NCBI GenBank assembly: GCA_033558025.1
Contig: JAUCEF010000007.1
Coordinates: forward strand, 6,386,001-6,450,000
Direction: 5' to 3'
DNA: 64,000 nt
From: Phytophthora sp. 'mugwort'
Lineage: Eukaryota; Oomycota; Peronosporomycetes; Peronosporales; Peronosporaceae
Positions 22,018-32,310 of the stretch are shown piece after piece. Numbering within the stretch: position 1 is the stretch's first letter; each line of letters starts with the position of its first letter. The translations under genes and the position numbers were made by a program. The notes below the pieces were generated by a model that was given only the letters and a program-made list of their open reading frames with translations, had not been told where the DNA came from and did not search any database.

Positions 22018-23595
22018 GTGCCCCCTTCAGCTCACCGTGGTCAAGCCCAAGACGCCCCCGACGACCGAGCCCTCGTCGACAGTCTCCGCGCGCGCATCGA
22101 CGACACGGACGACAACGCGGACGCCCACCTTCTCGCCCAAGGCACCTTTTGGTCCCGCATGCGACCGTTCCTCTCGCAGAGCTCGGAGTCGTCCGGTCTC
22201 CAGGCACTAGACAGCCTCGCTCTCGCCGTCACGGCGGAGGACGGTTCGGTATCCTCAGAGCTCACGGAGACCGCGACGCGGTTGCCCCATCCGGACCGTA
22301 TGCAGGCCGGAGCTTCACTAGCCTATTCCCTCTTCGTTCCACCGTCTTCACCAACTCGACCGTCCAAGCACGCCTCCAAGCGGACCACCAGTCGTGCAAA
22401 GTCTCCATCGGCCAAGAAATAACAACGTACTTAGAGGAAGGGGATCACCACCAAGGTGTTTAGTGTTATCCTCCCGGATGTCACGCATGTGTAGATCCAG
22501 CGTGACATCGCCCAGTTGGTTAAGGACGCGACGACCCAGGGCTAAGCACCGTTCCGCGTTGCTTATCCATGGCGAGATCAGCGTGCCTGGTATGACCCTT
22601 CCACACATCGTTATCTTCACTTGTTTCACTGGCGTTTCCGCATGCGATACCGGCGGTAATCTTCGAGAGCGCACTCTACGCGCCTACCAAGGATACCGGA
22701 GCCCGTCAGAAATAGAAGTTCAACGCGATTCAGACTCAACTAAAATCCGTTAGCTGCAAAATCGAGACGTTCGGGTATTACGGCTTCTTCGCCAAGTTCG
22801 ACAACGAAGCCCATGTCACGCTCAAGTGGCTCGGCGGCGGGCACACCGCAAACAGATCTCACCACTTTGTTTTGCCGAGACACTGCTACCTACAAGCATA
22901 TTCTAGCCAGAGACCTTGATCCGTTCCAAGTTTATGCGGACGGCTACCGTTCCATCCCCGGCCTCCTCAAACAGACGCAAGCCTTGCCCCCACGTGGAAA
23001 CATCACCTTCGACTATCCGATCGCGCGCTTGGTCGCGTCGCACTCGACGTGACACAATGTCGGCCACCATATCCATCGTGAGCTGGCAACAAGTCCGCGA
23101 ACCCGTGGAAACTGCTGCGCTCCGACAAGTCTCTCCGGGTCACCCAAGTTGAGGTACCAAGCTCCTGCTGGTCAACAAGGACGCCCTGTCGAGACCGAGA
23201 GACCGTTCCGTGCGGCTGAAATGACAGACGACGACTCGAAATTCGAAGAGAACGGCGAATCCATCGTTTTGCCCCTGTTTCCGTCCATTACCCACCAATG
23301 CCTCGTCCAAAGCAGCAGCCTCCGTCCACGCCCTCTCGCCGACTCAGACGACGGCGACGACGAAGCCGACGAAGACGGCAAAGCTCAAAGCGACGACGAT
23401 AAACAACCCAACAACGACGATCAGGGCGACGATGGTGACGCTATCCAAGAAAGCGAGAGTGACGGCCAGAGCGACGACACACGACGAGGCCGACGACGAC
23501 AAGAAGTCCCCATCCGCCAAGAAGACCGTCTTGCCGACTAAGGGACGCTCTGACGCCAAAACAAGCCCAAGTCTACTCGACCTCGCCCTCTATTC
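22018..23595 (+). pseudogene. Unidentified frame with K/S/T-rich repeats, antisense to the next Gypsy
   Basis: The first frame (22018-22422) is coherent protein: DDRALVDSLRARIDDTD, SRMRPFLSQSSESSG and a basic end SRAKSPSAKK. After decay (22430-23100; one piece reads IETFGYYGFFAKFDNEAHVT), a second Thr/Lys-rich piece reads DEADDDKKSPSAKKTVLP and stops near 23595. The SPSAKK motif thus occurs twice. It lies downstream of, and on the opposite strand from, the Gypsy integrase end at 23717-24420, the same layout as the antisense frame of family A. No domain is recognised. Confidence 0.4.
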
Positions 23596-23716
23596 TCATC
23601 CAACATGTTAATTAGACAAGCTTTGTCACGTTCCAAACGCTTTTCCATTTTCTTCTTTGTTCCTTTGGTTCAGCCTTCCTCCATTTCCCATATAAACGTA
23701 GTGCAAATACAAACTC

Positions 23717-24415
23717 CTACACCCTATAACCGTCTCGTCTTTGGGTTCCGATGCCAAATCCATCAGCACACCGTTCCTTCGACTTAGAGACACAGCATCC
23801 GGCCCTAAGCCATGACCCCATGACCAGGTCATCATCTTCCACGCAAGCGTTGGTGTCCACCGACCGCGCACTTCTCTGCAATTCAAAAACATGCCGTTTC
23901 TCCCGTTCCGTGATCAAACGCCCTTCCAAGGCGGCATACTCGGGAATCAACTCAGTCGGTACCAGCCAAAGATAAGTACGTCGCGGCTCCCAAACAACTC
24001 GCTTCGCAACCACTTCCAATAAGGGTGATTCTACTCGCGTATTGACCGTGTTTCTCTACCTAGGGTCAACCGTTCTGTGTAACTCGATGCAGACAAGCCG
24101 GACTCCTCCAGCGGTCCATTATTTTCTTCCTCGTTCTCAATTCCTTCCGGTTGCGGTACGGTCTGGTCCACTTGCCTCGGTAACGCTTGAGTATATATAT
24201 TCACATTGATAGTCATCACTTTGTCAGGGTGTGATACACATTCTCCCCGACCATACTCACACGGTACGGGCCGTGCCAAAAGAACGCGAGTTTCTTCGTC
24301 CGCGCCTCGTATATTCCCTGAAAAACTGATACACCCATGCAGGGTCTCCGACCTCGTACCCGACCCGTACTTGATCCTGCAATCGTCTTTTATGACTGTC
24401 CTAGCTGTCGTCGAC
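23717..24415 (-). pseudogene. Gypsy integrase C-terminus and chromodomain-like tail (second lineage)
   Basis: Minus-strand pieces read IYEARTKKLAFFWHGPYRV then SMVGENVYH, the beta-barrel region after the integrase core, followed by QVDQTVPQPEGIENEEENN and ESGLSASSYTERLTLG. A final frame (24019-23717) reads MEVVAKRVVWEP and PTELIPEYAALEG, a divergent chromodomain-like end. The upstream integrase core is missing; the sequence joins a Tigger fragment near 24418. It differs from families A, B and C here. Confidence 0.65.
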
Positions 24416-24420
24416 TTGCA

Positions 24421-24923
24421 GATGGCTCGCCTGATTCATTGCGGAGAGGTAGAGAATGCCAGTTTTATCCAAATTTCACGCGTCTCGCAATGCATAAATG
24501 CCAGTAACTTCATGTATGGCCATCCTCGCTTCTTTCATTGCAGCACGATCCACTGATGACGCTTCGCCATGCATCTCGAGTAACGTCAGCCCATGTCGGT
24601 TCGCAATCCTCTTAGCCATCCATCCGATAGCTTAAGCGGTGGCCTCCGCTCAATCCTGCCTAGGATATCGCTGGCGCTCGACGACAGCAAACCTCGCGAG
24701 AGACCTGCGAGGTCATATGCATGTCAACATAGGCGCTCAGTTGCTCTTCAAGCTGCGGGCTCTGAACGTACAATGTCCTGCCTTTGGGGGTGGTTGAATC
24801 GATACGTTTCTTATTGACCACTTCTGCGGCCGTGAGAGTCCTCGAGATGGTCTTGTGGGAGGGAGAGTCCGTCAGGTGGGAACCACGCTGGCTTGAAGAG
24901 CTAGCTTGGTCTGGGAGCGCCAT
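24421..24923 (-). pseudogene. Tigger/pogo-like transposase N-terminal fragment
   Basis: Minus-strand frames read TISRTLTAAEVVNKKRIDST and QSPQLEEQLSAYVDMH (first helix-turn-helix). After a shift they read WMAKRIANRHGLTLLEMHGE (CENP-B-type DNA-binding part), then ARMAIHEVTGIYALRD and NLDKTGILYLS, where the family has the first catalytic Asp (N-x-D-E-T-G; Asp kept, Glu changed to Lys). It ends at the junction with the Gypsy fragment near 24418, so one element inserted into or recombined with the other. Confidence 0.75.
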
Positions 24924-24985
24924 GGCGTGCTCCTATACTGAAGGACGCCCTCCCATTTATTGTCAATGGTCAGCCATTTACCTTT

Positions 24986-25074
24986 GCCGGAAACGCTAAA
25001 TTATACTCTGTTTCAATCCCTTTGGAGATGCCGGAAAGCACTAAATTATACTCTGTGTCAATCCCTTTCGAACG
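24986..25074 (+). repeat. Tandem repeat, two ~44-bp units
   Basis: Units start at 24986 and 25030 (GCCGGAAA, then CTAAATTATACTCTGT) and end TCAATCCCTTT. They differ at a few bases. No gene overlaps. Confidence 0.85.
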
Positions 25075-25109
25075 CCACGTGGCTGATCACCGCCACCTGA
25101 TGGGGCACA

Positions 25110-25924
25110 TTGAGAGGTGTACTGTACAAATCGGTCCTAAATACCATGTATTGTTATCTCCACGCAAAACAGTTACACTTCCGGCAACGACGGGACAGAA
25201 AGATCAGCGCCAAACCAACAATCATTCAGCATTGGATATCAGCCCTCTATTTTCATTTTTCTTTACCCCTCAGCAGCGTCACTAGCTATCTCGGGACTAC
25301 GCTTGCTTATAAACCCTATATTGCGCTGTATCCCCCCAGCAATCGCCGTTCCGTTCTTCCAGCTCTGGTGCCACACCTGGTCGCACGTAAAAGAGGTATC
25401 ATGCCACAATCGATGCGACGTATTGACCTAGGTCACACATCCCTTCTTGGTGCGCGAAAACGTGGATGAAGTACCTGGTCTCGAAGCTACGGACGCCCGC
25501 TCCTGCGTACACCAAGCAAACCTTGCAGAACCAGTGCATACGCTTGATGCCGTTTATTTCTGTTTAAAAGCCCCGTGCGCTACGCGAGGGAGCGACTCGG
25601 TGGCGAGATCCGTCATGTCTCTGTCGGCAATCCGCACTTGTTTGGTTGGTCGAATCCGTGTGTAAGGCCGCGTGCGTTGGCACATATTTTTGCGGCGTTG
25701 CATCGCAACGATGAACGCGCTCGCCATAGCAAAATCAACAAGCCCGAGAAAAATGGTCTAGTGCTATTTTCGCATGCGAATGGCACACTGTATCGAGTAG
25801 CGACGAAGACGCAGCAGGTCTTGTACATCCACGGCGCCTATCGCCTCAAGATAGTCACGAACCTACTTAGGCCATGGCACAACGGAGGCGGAACTATCCC
25901 ACTCTCTGAGCGAAACCCGTGCTA
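25110..25924 (+). other. Unassigned open frames
   Basis: Plus frames at 25110-25469, 25447-25665 and 25575-25925 overlap in different phases. The last reads HVSVGNPHLFGWSNPCVRPR and LVLFSHANGTLYRVATK, which looks protein-like, but no family is recognised. It may be a transposon relic. Confidence 0.3.
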
Positions 25925-26857
25925 GCTGAGTGGAACATTCAGTAGCTATAAATCTTACGGGATTGTTATCTATCCATCAGCACCACGTACTTGGGATGAT
26001 CTTTTCATATGGCCACTCTGTAGGTTCCACGAGGCATCCGCTTCGGGCAGCAATTATGCGACAACTCGATCCGAGTGCACCAACAATCACGGTCTTTCCG
26101 AACCGTTCCAATGTGAGAGTGGTCCATATTGAGCAAATTCTGCGACAGACTGATCGATGTGTAAAATTTGTCCGTGCAAATCAGTCGTTGTGACGGTTGT
26201 CCTCGAGCACGTAAACAATATTCTTCACCACTGCTTTTTGTGCAATAGCCAATTCATCATCATTGGTCTTGCCCAGTGATTTTCCAGCCTACTAGCACAT
26301 CCCACAGTAATTAGTGATATCCAGAAGATAGTGCATCACACCAAAATATTGCACGGATCCTCCGGAAAAAGCATAAATCAGATTTGCTGTAACATCGCAG
26401 TCTGTACCGTGAGCAGTACGCGGTGGCCGCGCAGCATGTCAGGTAAAACTTCGTCCCCATTTATTTGGCTTCATTGACATGAACGACGCCTGGCGCATTG
26501 GTACCATGCCTTCGGTGAACGAAATGCGCGCTCCTAGTTGATTGACGCGAAAGAAGGTTTTCTGCAGCGCTTGTATGACGAGACGTATTTTGATGCGCGA
26601 TCTTCACTGTCAGCTTTCTTCTCGTTGTCCTCGAAGTGTAGATTGCGTGCGATGTCTTGAAAGCAATCACGACTCAAAAACTGCCCAAACTTTCCGCGTG
26701 ACAACGCGCCCTCGACCTTGGCTAGCCAATGTCGGGTGAGACCCTCGCGTTTTGGCTCAAGACCGCGAGAAAACCAGAAACCCAATAGAGCGAACAATCT
26801 GGTGTGGCTAGATTGCATTTTCCGCTTCAATTTTAATTTGTATTCATCACCCGACAA
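25925..26857 (-). pseudogene. PiggyBac transposase relic 1
   Basis: The first minus frame (26857-26534) reads LFALLGFWFSRGLEP and KFGQFLSRDCFQDIARNLHF, the DDE_Tnp_1_7 entry region (R-x-x-F-x-x-I-x-R-x-L-H-F). Later shifted frames read MGTKFYLTCCAATAYC, VVKNIVYVLEDNRHND and finally DNNPVRFIATECS near 25930. Most of the transposase can be traced, but it is broken by many stops. PiggyBac elements insert at TTAA; no clear TIR pair was found. The LTR at 26892 sits 35 bp from its N-terminal end. Confidence 0.8.
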
Positions 26858-26891
26858 GATGGATGGTAAGGAACCGACTCACTCGCTGTGA

Positions 26892-27267
26892 TGTAACGGG
26901 GTTTCCACGTCCTCAAGGTATTAAGTTGTGGCACACTAAGTGATCTGCACACACATTAACAGAAAACAATTCTCAGTACTGATAAGATAACAAGATTCAG
27001 TACGGGTCTTCATAGCCGTTAGTTAGCATTTTACTAGGTTTTACTATGTTAGACAGTGGGACTTCATAAGACATAGGCGGCTATGCCGCGAGTAAGAGAA
27101 ATAAAGTCAGTTTGCATTTGGAATCGAAGCGTTAAGTAGCCTTGTGAAGGTCGTGATGAGTCCCTAGATTGCGACCAACAGGACTCACATTTGTTCTTGG
27201 TATAGAACGAAGGTCACCGGCCTAAACTAAAGTCTTCCTCTACGTAAAGCTACCCCAGCCCGCTGCA
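26892..27267 (+). repeat. Solo or truncated LTR of Gypsy family A
   Basis: It starts TGTAACGGGGTTTCC and ends CCCGCTGCA. It is an inverted, near full-length match to the LTR at 19764-20144. No polypurine tract precedes it and no gag follows, so it is a solo LTR or the remnant of a deleted element. The five bases on either side (TGTGA / ATTGG) do not match, so a target duplication is not preserved. Confidence 0.85.
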
Positions 27268-27416
27268 ATTGGTAGTACTTGTAATCAATCCTACACCTGA
27301 TTCGGAGCGCCTGACCCTCTGTGAGGATGAAGCTTTTATCTAAAGCATCCCCCGCTTTGCACCTGTGAGCTTTTGACACTCTGTGTTCTTCACCTTCAGC
27401 GTCACGCGTTCAGCAC

Positions 27417-28340
27417 ATGCTACCAGACCAACTAACTATAATAATTAAAGTGTGGACAGCTGCAGTTTGTGACCTCGTTAGTCAACTCAAGCAAAGATTG
27501 GTAGAAGCAGGTTGGAGCGCTGATGAAGTTGCGCTGGTAGAGACCAACCCCAGGGGGCTGTTGTCAGCTGTCAGCAATGACGAGGGCACTTTGCTCCGAA
27601 CGAAGCTCGAGAATGTTCAGACAGCGGAACGGGTTTTGAGCAGCAGACACATCTACCAACGCATGTGAGTGTTACTGCATATGCAGGATATGAGTTGAAC
27701 GCATTTGAATTTTGATTAACCTGAATATGCATTGTAGCAGCTCAACCCGACTCGAATAAGACAAGCCCCCGGTAGAGACAGAAGCAGCTGTGGGATAACC
27801 GACGCTCCTCGATCCCAGCAAACGGTTATTCTTTCAGGGCCACACGCCGGTGAGGGCGCAGCTGATTCGCTGGACGACGATGGTGATGCCAGTGATTCAA
27901 TCGGTGATGACGATGGAACAGGTGAAGATGAATGTGCATTTTACTCCTCATATGCGTGTGTATAATGCATGATAACTAACAAATCTTGTGTTATGTTATA
28001 GATGCACTCACCGACACTTCTGACAACTTGAACGTGGATGCATCTGGGGAGAGGTCGAGTGACTATGGGGTGGTATATTCTGGAGATGAAGCGGTGACGG
28101 ATGACATTGTTACCGACGTTGAATCTGACTGCGACGAATGGGTTTCTGACGCCAGTGCTGAGGACGGATCTGATGATGGCCGACATCGAGCAAAATGCGA
28201 TGGAGTTGGAGTTGAAGCTGGCGAAAGAGTTTCTGGAACCGTTTGGCGAAGCGGACGAGGTCTTAGCGGGGAATCGCAAGGGCGAGCAACTGCGAGAGTT
28301 CTCTACAACCGGGTGAGGAGCCATCCAGGAGCCTAACGTC
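27417..28340 (+). pseudogene. Possible N-terminal region of PiggyBac relic 2
   Basis: A plus frame (27417-27668) reads LVSQLKQRLVEAGWSADEVA. A second (27986-28336) is strongly acidic (DALTDTSDNLNVDASGER). Acidic N-termini precede the core in many PiggyBac proteins, and the core starts just downstream on the same strand. The assignment to that gene is by position only. Confidence 0.4.
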
Positions 28341-30258
28341 TACGAAGAGCTGCAGGCACCCTATGTGCCAGTGGAGAATACAGAAAGCTATCCAGGGCTC
28401 CTACAAGGCTACGCTGGACCAACACCGGAAGTGCTGCATGGGGGTGAATCGCCAGTGGCCCTATTTTTCTACTTCATGCCAGTTGCCTTGTGGCAACATA
28501 TTGCAATTTGCTCGAACAAGTCAGCGCGACATGCTAGCACAACGTGTTGACGACGCTTACAAGCGGCACAAGCGGCGGTGCCAGGTAACCCCGAAATCAA
28601 GAAGAAAATTGGGCACGACATGCACCAAGACCTGCAAGCTGTACCGCCAAGCCAGCCGCATGCTGTGCCGCTTCGTTGGGCTCCTGATCGACCGAACAAT
28701 GTGCCCTAACCGGGAGAAGATCGCGAACCACTGGAAGACTACTGATAAAGCTGCTATTCCCCGTGGTGCCTTCAACTCGGTGATGCCTCGTGATAGATTC
28801 ATGGATCGCTGCCGAAATCTACACTTCAATGACAATGACGACCCGCGCGCAAAGACGGACAGAGCATGGATGATCCGAAAGGTGGTGGAACTGCTGCAGC
28901 GACATTCCGTGAGGGGTACATGGCACCGGCGGAGCTGTCCTTCGATGAGGCTATCCTTCCAAGCCGCAGCAGTTTTAACAAGACACGAGTGTACATAAAG
29001 GCGAAACCCCACAAGCTGGGCACGAAGCTTTTCATGCTACGTACTGCGCGGACTGCGTACTGCATCAGATATTTTATTTTGGCTCTCGATTTTGCTTATC
29101 TTGAATAATTATTGATTTCCATGCTAATTTCTTTTGATTATGATGCATATATATTGGTTTGAGGTGTATTGTGGGAAGAAGCAGCTCGCCACGGACAAAT
29201 CCGAACCAGATATGAAAGAGGGACCTGCCGCTGTTGTGTGGAACCTGAGGGCTGTTTTTGGAGACATTCCATTTACTGCCAGGCGGCTTGTTCTCATCGA
29301 CCACTTCTACACGTCTGTTTTGCTTGTCATTCAACTACTGCTAATGGGATTCTACTGCGTCGTTATATTATGACGAACCGCGTCGGATACTGCAAGGAAG
29401 TTGTTTGCAAGAAGAAATCGAGACCAAAAGATGTGGATCGTGGGGGCATGTAAGATTGCTGAGTCGGTACAAGTACCGGGATTACGTGCAATTTTCTGGA
29501 TGAATTCGAAGCCTGTGCACTTCTTGGCTTCTTGTTGAAGCATCAAGTTTGATAGAGTCTTTTGCCGTGACAAGGCTGGGCGAATAGCATGAGGTCGTCG
29601 CTTCCCGCGTTGTCGAGGTCTATCATCAGTTTATGGGGGGGGATTTCATGATCAACTCTGCCTGCAACGCTACTCGCTTCATCGGGCTCTTCCGCAAGTA
29701 CTATAAGAGCCTGGTGCTAGGGTTGATTGATACGGCTATCGTGAACAGCTACATCGTTCGCAAAGCATATTACAAGAGCAAGTCAACGCGTCATTAGACG
29801 CACGCGAAATTCATGAAACTGGCTGCACTTGCAGCTGACCCAGATCCAGGAGAGTGACATTATAATGGAACACATTTGGCGAGGCTGAAGCAGCACCCCA
29901 AGTTGCGGCGACGGCGGAGCAAGTGTCGTCGCATCTCGCCCAACTTGTAAACGAGTGCCGGGACCAGGAAACGCAGCTCAAGCGCCGCCAGTGTGTCTGT
30001 CAAGTTTGCTCCTTGACGAAGGATGGGAAGTCCCACACTACAGCCTACTACTGTGGTTCCTGTGGGAAGACCCCAATCTACTTGTGCATGCGGCCTCGCC
30101 ACATCATCCGCGGTGCGCTGATGACTTGCTTCGATTTCTGGCGCAAAGAATTGAGAGCTGACAAACTGCGACCTCCAAACCATGAGCGCCGTATTCGTAT
30201 GTGGTCTACGACGCCCTCAAATGAGTCACGCAAACGTCTGAGATCGACAACAGATTAA
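28341..30258 (+). pseudogene. PiggyBac transposase relic 2
   Basis: The order is complete. HWKTTDKAAIPRGAFNSVM and RDRFMDRCRNLHFNDND lie near 28730-28850. After a shift, ELSFDEAILPSRSSFNKTR carries the first catalytic Asp and HKLGTKLFMLRTA follows. An interruption at about 29065-29155 has no canonical splice sites. The reading resumes with WFEVYCGKKQ and RRLVLIDHFYTS (second Asp). Shifted frames then give GGGFHDQ and RKYYKSLVLGLIDTAIVN. Frame 29923-30258 holds the C-terminal cysteine-rich domain (CVCQVC ... CGSCGKTPIYLC). Shifts and stops rule out activity. The cysteine-rich end is well preserved. Confidence 0.88.
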
Positions 30259-30919
30259 CTGTCTGCATATCCAGGTTAGTGGCTTGGTTTAAGCTGCATA
30301 TATGCACCGTCGTGCTACGTACTTTGGTTTCGTTTCCGTAAGGGCTAGCGATCCACGCGTATGCATCGTGTGTTTGTCGCTTTATTGCTTTGAAACGCAA
30401 CTCCTGTGTCCAGTCTTTTTGCGTTTACATTTTCACAGCCACGGTACATCTTGGTAGATGTTTCAACAACTTAGATTTATTATAGACAGAGTCACGCGTA
30501 CTTTGATTGTCCAGAAGGATAGAATCCCGCCTTTTCCTTAGTGTACTAGACTTTGTATTCCTTCCGTTTTGTCTAAGTTTTGGAAGGATGATTTTTCTAC
30601 AATTGAACCAGCGTCTGGTCGCGCCTGTCGGTGTATCGCCATGTGATGCGAGATTCGCATCTTTACCACGTAATTAGCAGGCATTATGCGCTTAGTGTTT
30701 CAAGATGATGACGAAAAATGCAGCCTAACATGCACTTGGCCCGGATATATCGCCATATGTTATACTGTCTTTTTCTGGAGCAGAAAAATACACAAAACTC
30801 AAGTCAAATTAGCCTGCATATGCTCGCTAAGAAAAGTTAAAATCGGCGGGTTTGAAGGGGTTAACTTTCTTGTCATCCGTCCATTAAGCTAATCGAGGGA
30901 ATGAGGGATAACACCTCCA
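30259..30919. other. No recognised gene
   Basis: AT-rich. One short plus frame (30686-30892) without features. Nothing else is seen. Confidence 0.5.
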
Positions 30920-31874
30920 TTAGAGCACTGCCACCAGTACAACCAAACGTGGACAAAAAGCCAAATTTGCTCCCAAAATGCAACTCACCCTTGGCACCGG
31001 ACTGAGAAAACATAGAGCATTTATAGCGCAGAGGCAAAAGGCAGCGATCCCGAGCTCAAATATGGCAACGCGATCCCTAGCCTCGTTGGACAATGGTAAA
31101 TTTGCATGCCATATCCACAGCTCTTTGTCAGCGCAAGCTTCCAGCATAACTGTTGGCTTTTTCTCCTTCCCCTTAAACTGCCCAGCGAGCACAGACGGGC
31201 AGTTCTTTCACGCCCAGTGCATGCAGTCGATACTGGCTCACATACCAACAAATCCTCTCGGGCATTAACCTCCAGCAATCGCTGCAGGTCTGTCTGAGTA
31301 AGAGACCGAAGATATGTCTGTCCGAAACACTTGTCCACTGCATCAACGGAATGAGAGACGGATTCGAAAACAACGGACTTGCTCATTTCCAGGTTTTCAT
31401 CTAGGGCGTCTGCAGAGTCTGCATAGGCAAGCAGACGAGGTGCTGCCGTTACCTTCATGAGAGGATGGATTCCCAAGTCACCTTTGCAATCTGAATGCTG
31501 TTCGAAGTACCGATCCGTCTCCGGTACACCATCCAAAATTCGCAAAACCAATCTCTTGTTCATCCGGAAGCGACGTCGGAAGTCTTCTGCACTGTATACG
31601 GGGTCTTCTGCAAAATACTGCTCAATCATTCGTTCATAGCGACCTTGAAAATTGCGACATTTGTTTGCTGCTTTCCCTGGTAGAGACCCGCCGCGTCGCG
31701 GGCTCTTCTGCTGATCAACAGCGCCTGAGTAGTGTGTTGGATCGCGTTGAAGAGACAGACGATAGCCTCGTCATCGGTCTCGCTATCCTCCCAATGCATG
31801 GAGCTGTCGAGCATGCTGTCACCGTCGTCCATCCTGATGCAGCAGGAGTCTTTGCTGCTCCAAGATATGCTCAC
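30920..31874 (-). pseudogene. PIF/Harbinger-like transposase ('plant transposon protein' type)
   Basis: The minus frames give an N-terminal acidic part (31874-31626, DDGDSMLDSSMHWEDSETDD), then a long frame (31629-31021) reading YFAEDPVYSAEDFRRRFRMN and LGIHPLMKVTAAPRLLAYA with ADALDENLEMSKS, the helical region of the Harbinger-derived nuclease family. After a frameshift near 31260 the strand reads SIDCMHWA (first catalytic Asp) and, past an in-frame stop, LAGQFKGKEKKPTVMLEA (31192-30920 frame). The C-terminal third with the remaining catalytic residues is missing. Fairly recent decay: one shift and one stop in the visible part. Confidence 0.82.
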
Positions 31875-32310
31875 GCTTCCGCTTTAGACCGGTGCGAAAC
31901 AGGCTGAAGCAAATTTACGACGCCTCATTGTCGCACGGAGAAACCCCCGATTTAGCTTTGCTCTTACTCTACCGGTGGCAGTGCTCTTAGAGAGGCCTGC
32001 GTATTACTACGCAGTACAGTACAGAATTCGTCGGAAGAGAGAGAAAGGTGGACCAATAAGGACTGGAAGTTACAAAGTTCGAATAAGCTAACGCATTAGA
32101 GGCAGAAGCGTTGAGCATAGCAAATCCCTTGCACTTTTTCGTCCGAGGTAAATAGGGTTGCGGCTTAACTTAAGAGTAAATCTCGGCGATGATGAAATTA
32201 AATCGAAAAGAGGCGAGGTCTAAGAGTAAAATCTTACAAAACAGGGTATAGTTCGAGTGGTTGGCCGGCGTCAAACAGAGTAACGACCTGGCCATTTCAT
32301 CAAGTCGCGC

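Noticed and set aside
23149..23541. Acidic Asp/Glu-rich plus frame as a separate gene
   Set aside because: The overlapping phase reads a K/T-rich sequence with a second SPSAKK motif that matches the upstream frame, so the acidic reading is a phase shadow.
29057..29155. Intron in PiggyBac relic 2
   Set aside because: The protein reading is interrupted here, but no GT...AG pair restores it, so a decayed site or a small insertion is as likely.
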